A stretch of 64,000 nucleotides of DNA from Aplidium turbinatum (lineage: Eukaryota; Chordata; Ascidiacea; Aplousobranchia; Polyclinidae). Below the pieces are notes generated by a model. It ran no database searches. It was not told the origin of the DNA and saw only the letters and a program-made list of their open reading frames with translations. The stretch covers positions 44,108,498 to 44,172,497 of the forward strand of contig OU964921.1 of the NCBI GenBank assembly GCA_918807975.1, read 5' to 3'. Below are positions 47,094 to 56,745 of this stretch, one piece after another; the stretch's first letter is position 1; every line of letters starts with the position of its first letter. The translations under genes and the position numbers were made by a program.

Positions 47094-49293
47094 CCCTTTG
47101 AGTGCCATTGACGTTTCTCATACGTCATAAGAATGCATTATTTGTATGCCAAGGACGTATGTGATACGTCAAAATATGTAGTTAGTTGTATGCCAGGCTT
47201 TTTGTTTTTTTAAGATGGTTGGACGTTTCTGGTACGTCCAAAGCAAATGCGAAATACATTCTGAAGACAAATATGCACTGACAAGATACTTGATCAGGTT
47301 GAATTTTGCCTCCCAAGTGTATAACCATTAGTCATAGCAGTGCCTCTCTTAGGGGGGTACATCTAAATACTCATTGTCAGGCATTGTCAGGCATTGTCGA
47401 GCATTGTCAGGCATTGTCGGCTATTGGGGGAGTTGTGGAGCATTTCTAGGGGTTGTCGAGCATTTTCAGGGGTTGTCAGGAGTTGTGGAGCATTTCTAGG
47501 GGTTGTCGAGCATTTTCAGGGGTTGTCAGGCATTGTAGAGTAGCTACTTTCAGGCATTGTCTAGGATTTCCAGGCATTGTCGATCATTATCAGTAGTTGA
47601 CGGGTTTGTTAGGCATTATAGAACATTTTCAGGCATTGTCGAACATTTTCAGGGGTTGTCGAGCATTTTTAGGGGTTGTCAGGCATTGTAGAGTAGCTAC
47701 TTTCAGGCATTGTCGATAATTTCCAGGCATTGTCTAGGATTTCCAGGCATTGTCGATCAATATCAGTGGTTGACAGGTTTGGTAGTCATTATAGAACATT
47801 TTTAGGCATTGTCGAACATTTTCAGGGATTGTCGAGCATTTTCAGGGGTTGTCAGGCATTGTAGAGTAGCTACTTTCAGGCATTGTCGATAATTTCCAGG
47901 CATTGTCTAGGATTTCCAGGCATTGTCGATCATTATCAGTGGTTGACAGGTTTGTTAGTCATTATAGAACACATTCAGGCATTGTCGAACATTTTCAGGG
48001 GTTGTCAGGCATTGTCAGGCTTAATCCTAGACAACGCCTGAAGATGTCCGACAATGCCTGCCAGAAAGAATCTAAAGTACTTTACAATGCCTGAGAACCC
48101 CTGACACCTGAAAATGCTCGACAACCCCTGAATATGTTCGACAATGCTTGAAAATTTCCGACAATGCCTAACAAGCCTGTCAACCATTGATAATGATCGA
48201 CAATGCCTGGAAATTCTAGACAATGCCTGAAAGTAGCTACTCTACAATGCCTGACAACCCCTGAAAATGCTCGACAACCCCTGAATATGTTCGACAATGC
48301 TTGAAAATTTCCGACAATGCCTAACAAGCCTGTCAACCATTGATAATGATCGACAATGCCTGGAAATTCTAGACAATGCCTGAAAGTAGCTACTCAACAA
48401 TGCCTGAAAGTAGCTACTCTACAATGCCTGACAACCCCTGAAAATGCTCCACAACCCCTGCAAATGTTCGACAATGCCTGAAAATGTTCTATAATGCGTA
48501 ACAAACCCGTCAACCACTGATAATGATCGACAATGTCTGGAAATCATAGACAATGCCTGAAAGTAGCTACTCTACAATGCCTGACAACCCCTGAAAATGC
48601 TCGACAACCCCTGAAAATGTTCGACAATGCCTGAATATGTTCTATAATGACTAACAAACCTGTCAACCACTGATAATGATCAACAATGCCTGGAAATCCT
48701 AGACAATGCCTGGAAATTCCAAACAATGCCTGAAAGTAGCTACTCTACAATGCCTGACAACCCCTGAAAATGCTCGACAACCCCTAAAAATGCTCCACAA
48801 CCCCCCAAAAAGCCGACAATGCCCGACAACGCCTGACAATGCCCGACAATGCCCGACAATGCCTGACAATGCCTGACAATGCCTGACAATGGGTATTTAG
48901 AGGTACCGCTCTTGGGGCATTTTGGCCCCTGTGCAGAATATGCTTTGTGGGCCCCAATGACAATGATCCAATTCAGAAGCGTAGATAGGTATTTTGAAAT
49001 GGGAGGGGTGTTTGACGGCCGGCGGGCGAAGCTTGACGGCTTGTTCGCTGAAGGCACCACCCAGAGGTGGGGGGTCTGGGGCCCCCCCATCAATGATTAT
49101 TTTTATGACGTCATTGAAACTATCGATGACGCAAAACGTAACCTTGACAGTTCCAAATCTATTTTGACAAAACAACCTAAATCAGCCTTTCAAAAACGCG
49201 CCGAAATTCGTTTTTCATAAAAGTGTCAATTTTGGTAAAATACCCTTGGCACAGAGGTAAACCCAATTGAAAAAAGCTGTGGCAGTCAAAGGG
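47094..49293. mobile_element. piggyBac-type non-autonomous element loaded with an inverted satellite
   Basis: TTAA lies at 47090-47093 and 49294-49297. The ends are CCCTTTGAGTGCC and the inverted GGCAGTCAAAGGG. The opposite arm shows the empty site (CACTGTTAAGTAAC near 33870), directly proving a TTAA insertion. Repeated ACGTTTCTCATACGTC / ACGTTTCTGGTACGTC words lie just inside the left end. Most of the body is a palindromic satellite (47378-48895). Confidence 0.85.
47378..48895. repeat. Palindromic satellite of about 20-24 bp units in higher-order repeats
   Basis: The left half reiterates words such as CAGGCATTGTCGAACATTTT and CAGGGGTTGTCGAGCATTTT. The marker GTAGAGTAGCTACTTTCAGG recurs near 47536, 47689 and 47860, giving a higher-order period of roughly 155-175 bp. 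From about 48020 the same words occur in reverse complement (GCCTGACAACCCCTGAAAAT), with the marker near 48225, 48390-48420, 48565 and 48735. The whole is therefore one large inverted pair of satellite arrays. Confidence 0.85.
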
Positions 49294-49518
49294 TTAACAG
49301 TGTATTTCAAAAACTATCATTATTTATCATATTTAAAAAAAATAAACCAATACTTTCATAGAGTGATGTCACGCGCCGAATATACCTATATAATATGTCA
49401 ATACCCACTTCCGCAATACCCACAAGGCGACACTACTTCTTCCGTCAATACCTGACACTACCTGACAATACCCGATGTCAATACAAACGGGGCCATGGAC
49501 ATGCATAATCAACTACTA

Positions 49519-50002
49519 ATCATGGACAGCCTTAATTTAACACCACATAGAAGTAGAGGTAAAGTATCATAAGCTAAGTCAATGGCATTAAAGCTCTTTT
49601 TGCTGTAGCCCAAGATTCACTTATATTTTGCTAAAATAAAAATGTAAAGCCTATTTGTGATCTCATTTTGACAATGTTTTAAGAACTGCTGTCCTAGATA
49701 CATGTAAGTTTAAACCTTTAGTTAAAGACGATACAAATTAAGAATCAAGAAAATGAAGTATCTTCTGACAAGTGTCAAACCTACAAAATGCTTGATATGA
49801 ATTGAAAAATTAAGAATTGATGAAATATTACAGTAGGCCTATGTATGTTTTAAATAATCAAAAGTGGAAAAGCTAACTGGAAAAGCTAACTGGTAAAGAC
49901 GATCTGGTACTAAGACACTTTCTCAAATGGGCGATCTATATAATACAGAAGCAATCACTAAGAAAACAAATCAACACTTTTTTTCATAACTATAAACCTT
50001 TA
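49519..50002. other. No gene recognised
   Basis: AT-rich sequence with no coding or repeat signature beyond short duplicated words. Confidence 0.4.
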
Positions 50003-50235
50003 AAGCTAAGCTTAAGGCTAAGCTTAAGGCTTAAGGCTAAGCTTAAGGCTTAAGGCTAAGCTTAAGGCTTAAGGCTAAGCTTAAGGCTTAAGGCTAAGCT
50101 TAAGGCTTAAGGCTAAGCTTAAGGCTTAAGGCTAAGCTTAAGGCTTAAGGCTAAGCTTAAGGCTTAAGGCTAAGCTTAAGGCTTAAGGCTAAGCTTAAGG
50201 CTTAAGGCTAAGCTTAAGGCTTAAGGCTAAGCTTA
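50003..50235. repeat. 19-bp tandem repeat, about 12 copies
   Basis: The unit GGCTAAGCTTAAGGCTTAA is repeated almost perfectly. It contains the palindromes AAGCTT and CTTAAG. Confidence 0.9.
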
Positions 50236-50238
50236 TAC

Positions 50239-50374
50239 TCACATCAGTATTTCAATGAAGATTTAAAATTTACGTTGCGGCACTGCGATTTTCGTCCAAT
50301 GAGACTCATATCTTAATTCTACCTTCCGTAACATAAATTGTAAATCTTTATTGAAATACTGTTGTGAGTGCTAG
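50239..50374. repeat. Small inverted repeat (MITE-like), about 135 bp
   Basis: ACTCACATCAGTATTTCAAT at the left is mirrored by ATTGAAATACTGTTGTGAGT at the right. It directly follows the 19-bp array. From there to 50964 no gene is recognised. Confidence 0.5.
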
Positions 50375-50964
50375 CCTAGCCAAATGCTTTAAAGGTTTAG
50401 ACTGATGAAAAAAACTATTGATTTGTATGTTTTCTTGTGTTTATTAAGCTAACGATTAGTTACTAAGCTACAAATTTGTAGCACGACATTAAAATACATC
50501 ACGCCACTGTTGCAATTACAAGTTTGCTCTAAGATCATCTACGCATACAATTACTCTATGCCTCTGTAGAACCTTACAAACAAATGTTTCTTTGCATTGA
50601 CATTTAAATTTGTGAAGCTAAAGAGATGTGTTGCCTCTAAAGGTAGTAGGCAGCATTCCTATTCAACTAATGTTTTGTTGTATTTTTCTGTTCAGTAATG
50701 TAAACTCATTAAAACCAAATGTTGGAAATCAAAACTTATAGAAACGTCATATTCACTAACATCATCATCACATGTCTGGTGATGATGACATTTTCCTTCT
50801 TTTACACAACAGATCTTCTGATGGGCAACGCCTTTAAATCGAGTTTAAATAAAGAAATCAACCCGTCCGTACCAGGTAAAACGTTGTAGTCTTTCACTTA
50901 AAGATATTGCATTGTTTTCGTCAACACTCCAAACATAAACTAACAATGATAGCATATGAAGTCC

Positions 50965-51275
50965 GCCCCGATAGCTCAATTGGTTAGCGCGTCACTTCTG
51001 GAATGAAGAAGCTTCAAGATCAAGCGGCGCTGGTTCGACTCTCGGGATGTGCGCTTGAGCAGCGCACGTTAAGGACTGCTCGTCATGCAGCGGCATCTAA
51101 TGGATGGAATAGTTCCCCGGCAACAAGACTTCAACAATCGGAAACTTCACTCTGTCAATCTCGGTGACCGGGCCTGCGTCAGTGATTCAAAGCCTCTACA
51201 AGTATGCGAAACTGCCAGGATTAAGCTCTCCAAGAAGCTTTCCCAGTCCGAGGATAAAGATTCAATCAATCAATC
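50965..51275 (+). repeat. tRNA-derived SINE, family C (fullest copy)
   Basis: It begins GCCCCGATAGCTCAATTGGT (box A) with box B GGTTCGACTCTCGG. The body has GATGGAATAGTTCCCCGGCA, GAAACTTCACTCTGTCAATC and GATTCAAAGCCTCTACAAGT, and it ends GGATAAAGATTCAATCAATC. The head resembles tRNAs with the TAGCTCAATTGGTTAG D-arm. Confidence 0.8.
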
Positions 51276-51296
51276 AAACTAAAAACCATTTAGTTT

Positions 51297-51536
51297 TGAA
51301 TCTTTATCCTTGAACCGACAAAGCCTTTGATAGGTCTTTTCTTGCAGTTTTGCATACTTGTAGAGGCTTTGAGTCACTGACGCAGTGCCGGTTACAGAGA
51401 TTTACAGAGTGAAGTTTTCTTAGTAGTTGAAATGTTGTTGTCTGTGAGCTATTCCAGCCACTAGGTGTCGTTGAATGGAGAGCGCTCCTAAAATGCGTTG
51501 GGCAAACGCACACCCCGAGAGCAGAACTAGCGCCGC
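51297..51536 (-). repeat. tRNA-derived SINE, family C, 3' part (split by the LTR element)
   Basis: The reverse complement shares AAACTTCACTCTGTAAATCT, GACTCAAAGCCTCTACAAGT and the GGATAAAGATTC tail with 50965-51275. Its tRNA head lies beyond the LTR element at 55787-55839. The last five bases GCCGC (51532-51536) are the target duplication. Confidence 0.8.
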
Positions 51537-52211
51537 TGTCACGATTTATTTCTCTTACCAGGAAAGAGACTTGGAAAGTTTTAATGACGTAGTTTAATGG
51601 GATATAACCGAAAAGCAGTCAATTAAATGGTCGGATAGTTCTACCAGTAAAATGATAATGAAAATTCTTGAAGGACTGTAACGAACGGCTTCTCAAATAA
51701 CTCTAATTTCGAACACAATTTATATCAGCACCAATTCTCATCTACTTGTATTCAATTACTTCAAATCTCAAGCAACAATAATTTCTGCACCTTTTACCAA
51801 TCCACAACTCATAACACAACTCTTATAATCAACTCATAAATCAACTCTCAGAATAATCATTACGCAAATTACACCACTATTTATAGAGGGTTGTTCGGTC
51901 TAGTAACTTCGAGAAGGTGACGTAAGGTTACATTATAAAGAACTATTGTTCTATCAAGCTGCATTTAAACGTAAACAAGCAGAAGCTTAAAGAAGTTTAA
52001 AGAATGTCACGTAGGGTAGAAGATTGTAGATTGTCACGTAGGAGTAGAAGGTTCTAGAAAACACGTTACATAATAAAGATTTTGCAATGAAAGGTTACTT
52101 TAAGTCAGTAACCGATGATAACCTATAGCCTAAGAATTTCACAATCAAAACAGCACGCTTGATCAAGATACAAAGCAGCCGGTCGCGAGACCTCGCACGT
52201 TGATTGTGACA
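51537..52211 (-). repeat. LTR (3' LTR of the gypsy-like fossil)
   Basis: 675 bp, TGTCAC...GTGACA. It matches 55104-55781 with about 3% differences by eye. Confidence 0.85.
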
Positions 52212-52315
52212 TACGCCCCCTTTAGAATATTGTTGCAAACAATATTACAACACAATTAATAAAAAAACAATAATTACTCAATAAAACAGTTCTCATTAGT
52301 TCATCGTTGCATGAT

Positions 52316-53374
52316 CTACCAACGACAGCATTTCTCAAAACAATAGTCACGTTTACTGTGAAAGTTCCCATCGTCCTCAACGACTTCAGTGCACCGGCGA
52401 GCAAGATGACCCATCTTCTTACATCGGAAACTCTTCCTCTCAAGACAGTCCTTGGCCAGATGACCTTTTCTATGACAGTTGCAGCAAGCCTTTTCATCAA
52501 AAAAGCAGCTCCTGGCTATGTGTCCAATCTCCCCACATCCGTAGCAATGGTTGTCACGGCAACGTTTCTTTTCTGAATGTCCGCCGTCAGCAACGCATTC
52601 CTTGGCGAAGTGTCCGCGTCTACCGCATTTATAGCAAACTCCAAATGGTCGTCGCCTGCCTCCTTTCCTCGGTTCTTCGCGCTCGTAGCATCCGCGATCG
52701 TGAGATCGTTGCTGATTATCTGCAGAACAATCTCGAGCAAAGTGACCATTCTTGCCACAAGAATAACAAATAACTGCAGAATCTCTCTCAATAACATTTC
52801 CGATTATAAGATCAACTAAAGGATTTTGTAAACATAATGCTTTCACAGTCCCACTACAATACGGAGTTTCGATGTATATCCTCGCTAACGGTCCTTGGAT
52901 TGAAGTGTTATCTATCGACATAAGATGGCCAGCTTTTCCCGTTAACTGACTGTCTTTTACTAAATCTCTCCTCACCATTATACCCGTAGAACCAGAATCA
53001 CGTAAAACTTTTACCTTTTTCTTTCCAACTGTTCCATTCACTACTGGCAGGTAATCTTCAGGTATTATTTTTTCGCAAACATTTTTTTTCGTCTTCTTTC
53101 CCGTTTTCTTCTCTAACTGATCATCTTCATCCGGTCTCTCATTCCCAAGCGTGGGTTCATGAATCATTAACGCACAACCGCCTCGATAAACGTCTGTGTT
53201 TTTCATATTCTTTCCAGACTGATTGGAAAGAGAAAACGACTTGTCCTTGCATTCCTTCGCTTCGTGTCCTTGCCTACTGCAACGATTGCACCACTTCCTT
53301 GTATCTTGATGATTTCTGTTAGTCTTACTCCGGCAGTTAACAGCCCTATGACCTAAGCCATTACAATTAAACAA
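52316..53374 (-). pseudogene. Fossil gag-protease region running into a CNBP-like CCHC array
   Basis: One frame of about 350 codons, part of the LTR fossil. Near its start are CNGLGHRAVNC and CNRCSRQGHEAKEC knuckles. At about residues 110-195 is a retroviral-type aspartic protease with VLRDSGSTG (active-site D-S-G) and LIIGN. From about residue 200 come CYSCGKNGHFARDC, an Arg/Gly-rich linker (RKGGRRRPFG), CYKCGRRGHFAKEC, CYGCGEIGHIARSC, CCNCHRKGHLAKDC and a final related unit. Serial CCHC knuckles with an RG-rich linker after the first one are the layout of CNBP, a cellular single-stranded nucleic-acid-binding protein. The protease-then-CNBP order is seen directly; capture from a host gene is inference. 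Confidence 0.7.
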
Positions 53375-53376
53375 CG

Positions 53377-55027
53377 TACTTCTCTTGGAACCGCACCTCC
53401 TTTAAAATTATTTGTTTGCTCCTCGTCATTATCGTATGACAACGTTTCTTCGGTCGACAACTTCTCATCATGGACAACTAAATACTGTTGCGCCACACTG
53501 GCTATGTCTTCTAGAGTCTTTAGACTTCTCTCCATTAAATAAACAGACAGATCTTTTGAACATGACTCTGTGAATTGTTCCTTAACTATAAGGTTTGCCA
53601 ATCCGTCCAATGATTGTTCGGCCTCCGAAAGTTCAAATCATTTTAACAAAAGGTTTCTTAGACGTTCAATAAATTGACCTGGGCTTTCGTGTCGTTCAGG
53701 CTTTGCCTCACGGAATCTTTGACGGTATCAATGCTCGGTAAAATTGTAGCGTTTCAACAAAGCGAACTTCAATCTGTCGTAGTCTATCGCCTCTTCTTGT
53801 GAAAGTCTTGAATATACATCAAGAGCTTGCCCCGACAACAACATGCTTAACTGAGTAGCCCACGTCGACTTCTCCAATTTGGTTATTGCAGCATATCTTT
53901 CAAATCTTAGCAAGTAAGTATCTAATTCATCTTTTTCCTCAACAAATGATGGCAAATCTGGACGTCGAACTTACGCCACAATAACATCTCGAAAATTATC
54001 GTTAGTAGAATTAGATCGCTCACCATAGTCCAGTTTTTGTTTTTCTAAATCAAGTCTTAACTTTTCCAATTCATATTGCGTTCTTCTCAGGGATTCATAG
54101 TATAGGGATCGCCAACTCGGTTGAATATCCGACAACCGGAGTGTAAAAGTGTTGCCAGATAGTTTTTATATTTTAGAAAAAATATTATTTTGGCATTTTT
54201 AAAGTAGTAGTTGGCCAAAACTTGCCCGTAAATAAATATTTTAAAACTAATCTAAAGCAATTTTATTGTTCACTTATCAAACTATCATATTTTTGGCAAA
54301 TTTACCCTCTCTTGTACATAAAACATATTAAGCCTACTTGAAAAATAATTACCGGCTTCAACACTTAAAACATGAAGCTCTTTATTCCTGAGGTGTATTT
54401 TAATTTTCTCAATTTTGTTTGTTCTTAACTGGTTTCTAATAATTTTTTTACACCTGCAAGTTTTATTTAAGTTTGGTACATAAATTTAGAACATTCTTAT
54501 TGCAAAGTTACACAACTACAAACTACTTTAACTCATTCTTGTGCAACTTTAAACTTCAGGTTAGTTTTAAACGGACAAGCTTTGGGCGACCACTACTCTT
54601 TAAAAATGCCAAAAATATAGTTTGTTTTAAAAAAATAAAAAATATCTGGCAACACTTTTACACTCCGATGGTAGGATTTTCAGCCGAGTTGGCGATCCCT
54701 ATACTATGAATTCCTGGTTCTTCTTTCATCAGCTTCTGCTTCGTGCTGCCGTTGTGCCCGTTTTTCTTCAACTTCTGCTTCGCGTTGTGCTCGGTTCTCT
54801 TCAGCTTCTCGTTGTGCTCGATTTTCTTCAGCTTCAAGTTCTGCTTTCCTTATTTCATGAGCAGCTCTTCTTTCTTCTCTTTCGTCAGCTTCTTGCTGAG
54901 CTTTTTGGTCCATTATCTTGTGATACTCTTCCATCACAAGCTGAGACTTCTCATTGCCACTCAGCCCCATTTGTTCAGCCATGCTCCCTAAGTCTTCGAT
55001 CATTTCATTTTTGACGGTATCCGACAT
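53377..55027 (-). pseudogene. Fossil gag region of the gypsy-like element
   Basis: The N-terminal part has a long Glu/Arg-rich coiled coil (EAEENRAQREAEENRAQ). The core includes DELDTYLLRFERYAAITKLE, ALDVYSRLSQEEAIDYDRLK and FALLKRYNFTEH, matching gypsy-type gag proteins. It continues toward the zinc knuckle. It is broken, and a MITE (54096-54708) lies within it. Confidence 0.75.
54096..54708. mobile_element. Foldback MITE inside the fossil gag
   Basis: The ends are CATAGTATAGGGATCGCCAA and the exact complement, followed by a shared segment GTGTAAAAGTGTTGCCAGAT / ATCTGGCAACACTTTTACAC. Weaker inverted similarity (TTTTTGGCATTTTTAAAG and further) continues almost to the centre, so the whole 613 bp is an imperfect palindrome. 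The target duplication is unclear because flanking bases are themselves palindromic. Confidence 0.75.
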
Positions 55028-55085
55028 TTTGACAACTTGTTGATTTATTATTTTTTTCGGTAAATCTTCGGTTTTTCGGTATTTC

Positions 55086-55101
55086 CCGAACGAGCCCCCA
55101 G
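55086..55101 (-). promoter_or_regulatory. tRNA-Pro-like primer binding site of the gypsy-like fossil
   Basis: The minus strand reads TGGGGGCTCGTTCGGG two bases inside the 5' LTR. It differs at one base from the classical tRNA-Pro primer site. Confidence 0.6.
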
Positions 55102-55103
55102 AA

Positions 55104-55781
55104 TGTTACCATTTATTTCTATCTCTTACCAGGAAAGAGACTTGGAAAGGTTCAATGACGTAGTTTAATGGGATATAACCGAAAAGCAGTCAATTAGATG
55201 GTCGGATAGTTCTACCAGTAAAATGATAATGAAAATTCTTGAAGGACTGTAACGAACGGCTTCTCAAATAACTCTAATTTCGAACACAATTTATATCAGC
55301 ACCAATTCTCATCTACTTGTATTCAATTACTTCAAATCTCAATCAACAATAATTTCTGCACATTTTATCAATCCACAACTCATAACACAACTCTCATAAT
55401 CAACTCATAAATCAACTCTCAGAATAATCATTACGCAAATTACACCATACTTATAGAGGGTTGTTTGGTCTAGTAACTTCGAGAAGGTTACGTAAGGTTA
55501 TATCATAAAGAACCATTGTTCTATCAAGCTGCATTTAAACGTAAACAAGCAGAAGCTTAAAGAAGTTTAAAGAATGTCACGTAGGATAAAAGATTGTAGC
55601 TTGTCACGTAGGAGTAGAAGGTTCTAGAAAACACGTTACATAATAAAGATTTTGCAATGAAAGGTTACTTTAAGTCAGTAACCGATGATAACCTATAGCC
55701 TAAGAATTTCACAATCAAAAAAGCACGCTTGATCAAGATACAAAGCAGCCCGTCGCGAGACCTCGCACATTGATTGTGACA
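55104..55781 (-). repeat. LTR (5' LTR of the gypsy-like fossil)
   Basis: 678 bp, paired with 51537-52211. It is followed by the GCCGC target duplication and the head half of the SINE. Confidence 0.85.
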
Positions 55782-55786
55782 GCCGC

Positions 55787-55839
55787 TTTATCTTGAATGG
55801 CCCCTGTAACCACTGAGCTAACCGTGGCGGACATTGGTA
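55787..55839 (-). repeat. tRNA head of the split SINE, family C
   Basis: The reverse complement reads GTCCGCCACGGTTAGCTCAG then TGGTTACAGGGGCC, the tRNA-like start of the SINE whose 3' part is at 51297-51536. Confidence 0.75.
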
Positions 55840-56745
55840 ACATAATTATGAACTAACAATGATAACATGTGAACTGACAATGGTGGTCACAGCGGTAAAC
55901 CATAATTTCTTCGTGGGAAAATTGTAACTTAAAGTTCCCGGATCCTTTCGTCTGCATATAATGACCGAAGAAACACACACTTGAACTTCTTTTCAAACAG
56001 TGTATTTCTGTAAAAATTAGCCCACGGCTACCAAAAACGAGGGGGTGCAACGCGTACACCACTTAAACTGTCACTACACAACAGATTACTTGGATAAAAG
56101 ACGGAACCTTTGTCCAGCTAGCAAGCACTAAGCCAACAGTTAAAAGTGCGGCCAACTTTCAAACAATCATTTTACGAATGACCAGAATAGATATCAATAT
56201 CTCAAATTCACGTAGAAAGTAACTGTGACGCAATAAATGAAAGACAATTATGAAGTCATTCCAACAGGTGTTTAAGCTGATGTAATATTTCCTGTTTAAA
56301 CAGGCCCAAACAGGTCCAAACAGGTCTTATGAACGATGGTGCAATTTTGGCACATGCTTTAGGAATTTCCATGACGTAATATTCAGTAGACTTGAACGGT
56401 TTTTATATGACGTTTGATTTGGTGAAAATTGTCGGGAACATAGCGGCCCCTAGTTATGACAGTCTGACATGGCATAACTAAAAAGAAATGACGACAATTG
56501 TGAGCCAATGAATAAAAACACATGATACACAAATTGTTTGAATCACTCACGTTTAAGTTAATACGCAAATACAAAGGGCATGCAAAGAATGAACAGCAAT
56601 AAGAATAAACACGACGATACATGAAATTGGTACCATAGGTACACGCTAAATGACGCTATATACAATGGTTGCGCTAATAACCGACTGTTCCGGGCTCAGA
56701 CAAGGGTCGGCCACCGCAGACAAAACCAGGCTCAAACCCTAACAC
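55840..56745. other. No gene recognised; expected 3' end of the BEL/Pao-like fossil
   Basis: The stop of the pol-like region lies at 56746 on the minus strand, so the 3' untranslated part and LTR of that element should fall here. No second LTR copy lies in the window to define it. The remainder shows no coding signal. Confidence 0.3.

Larger units (their letters stand above)
33644..49518. mobile_element. Giant long-inverted-repeat (foldback) element, about 15.9 kb
   Basis: The outer ends are TAGTAGTTGATTATGCATG and its exact complement (49500-49518). A possible ATCA target duplication lies at 33640-33643 and 49519-49522. The left arm (33644-39322) and right arm (40742-49518) match along their whole length in inverse order, leaving a 1.42 kb unique spacer. 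The right arm is longer only because of insertions at 42534-43525 and 47094-49293; without them both arms are about 5.6-5.7 kb. No polymerase, integrase or transposase was recognised in arms or spacer. Few differences between arms were seen, so it is recent or homogenised. It could be a foldback transposon, a segmental inverted duplication or, less likely, an assembly artefact. Confidence 0.8.
40742..49518 (-). repeat. Right arm of the giant inverted repeat, with two insertions
   Basis: The right arm is the mirror image of 33644-39322, interrupted by a piggyBac-derived segment at 42534-43525 and a satellite-bearing TTAA element at 47094-49293. All tandem-repeat blocks of the left arm recur here in reverse order: AT-rich reiterations around 44200-45340, the 77-bp pair at 45393-45540 and the GGTACGG units around 46180-46480. 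Confidence 0.8.
51537..55781 (-). mobile_element. Gypsy-like LTR retrotransposon fossil with CNBP-like zinc-knuckle region
   Basis: LTRs at 51537-52211 and 55104-55781 start TGT and end ACA and are flanked by GCCGC (51532-51536, 55782-55786). In the element's direction, next to its 5' LTR is a tRNA-Pro-like primer site (TGGGGGCTCGTTCGGG). A purine tract AAAGGGGGC precedes the 3' LTR. Parts in order are a coiled-coil gag start, gag core, zinc knuckle, aspartic protease and a CCHC array. No reverse transcriptase, RNase H or integrase is recognisable. I count about 22 differences between LTRs (roughly 3%), suggesting modest age. The coding region is broken in a few places and carries a foldback MITE. 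It inserted into a SINE C copy. Confidence 0.85.

Noticed and set aside
47378-48895. CRISPR-like array (short repeats with regular spacing)
   Set aside because: There are no unique spacers, the units are contiguous and diverged, the array is inverted on itself and the DNA is eukaryotic.
33644-49518. Polinton/Maverick identity for the giant inverted-repeat unit
   Set aside because: Size and inverted ends invite the idea, but no polymerase, integrase, ATPase or capsid gene is recognisable and the arms are far longer than usual for that class.
50003-50235. Regulatory array suggested by repeated AAGCTT/CTTAAG
   Set aside because: A simple near-perfect tandem repeat with no neighbouring gene explains it.
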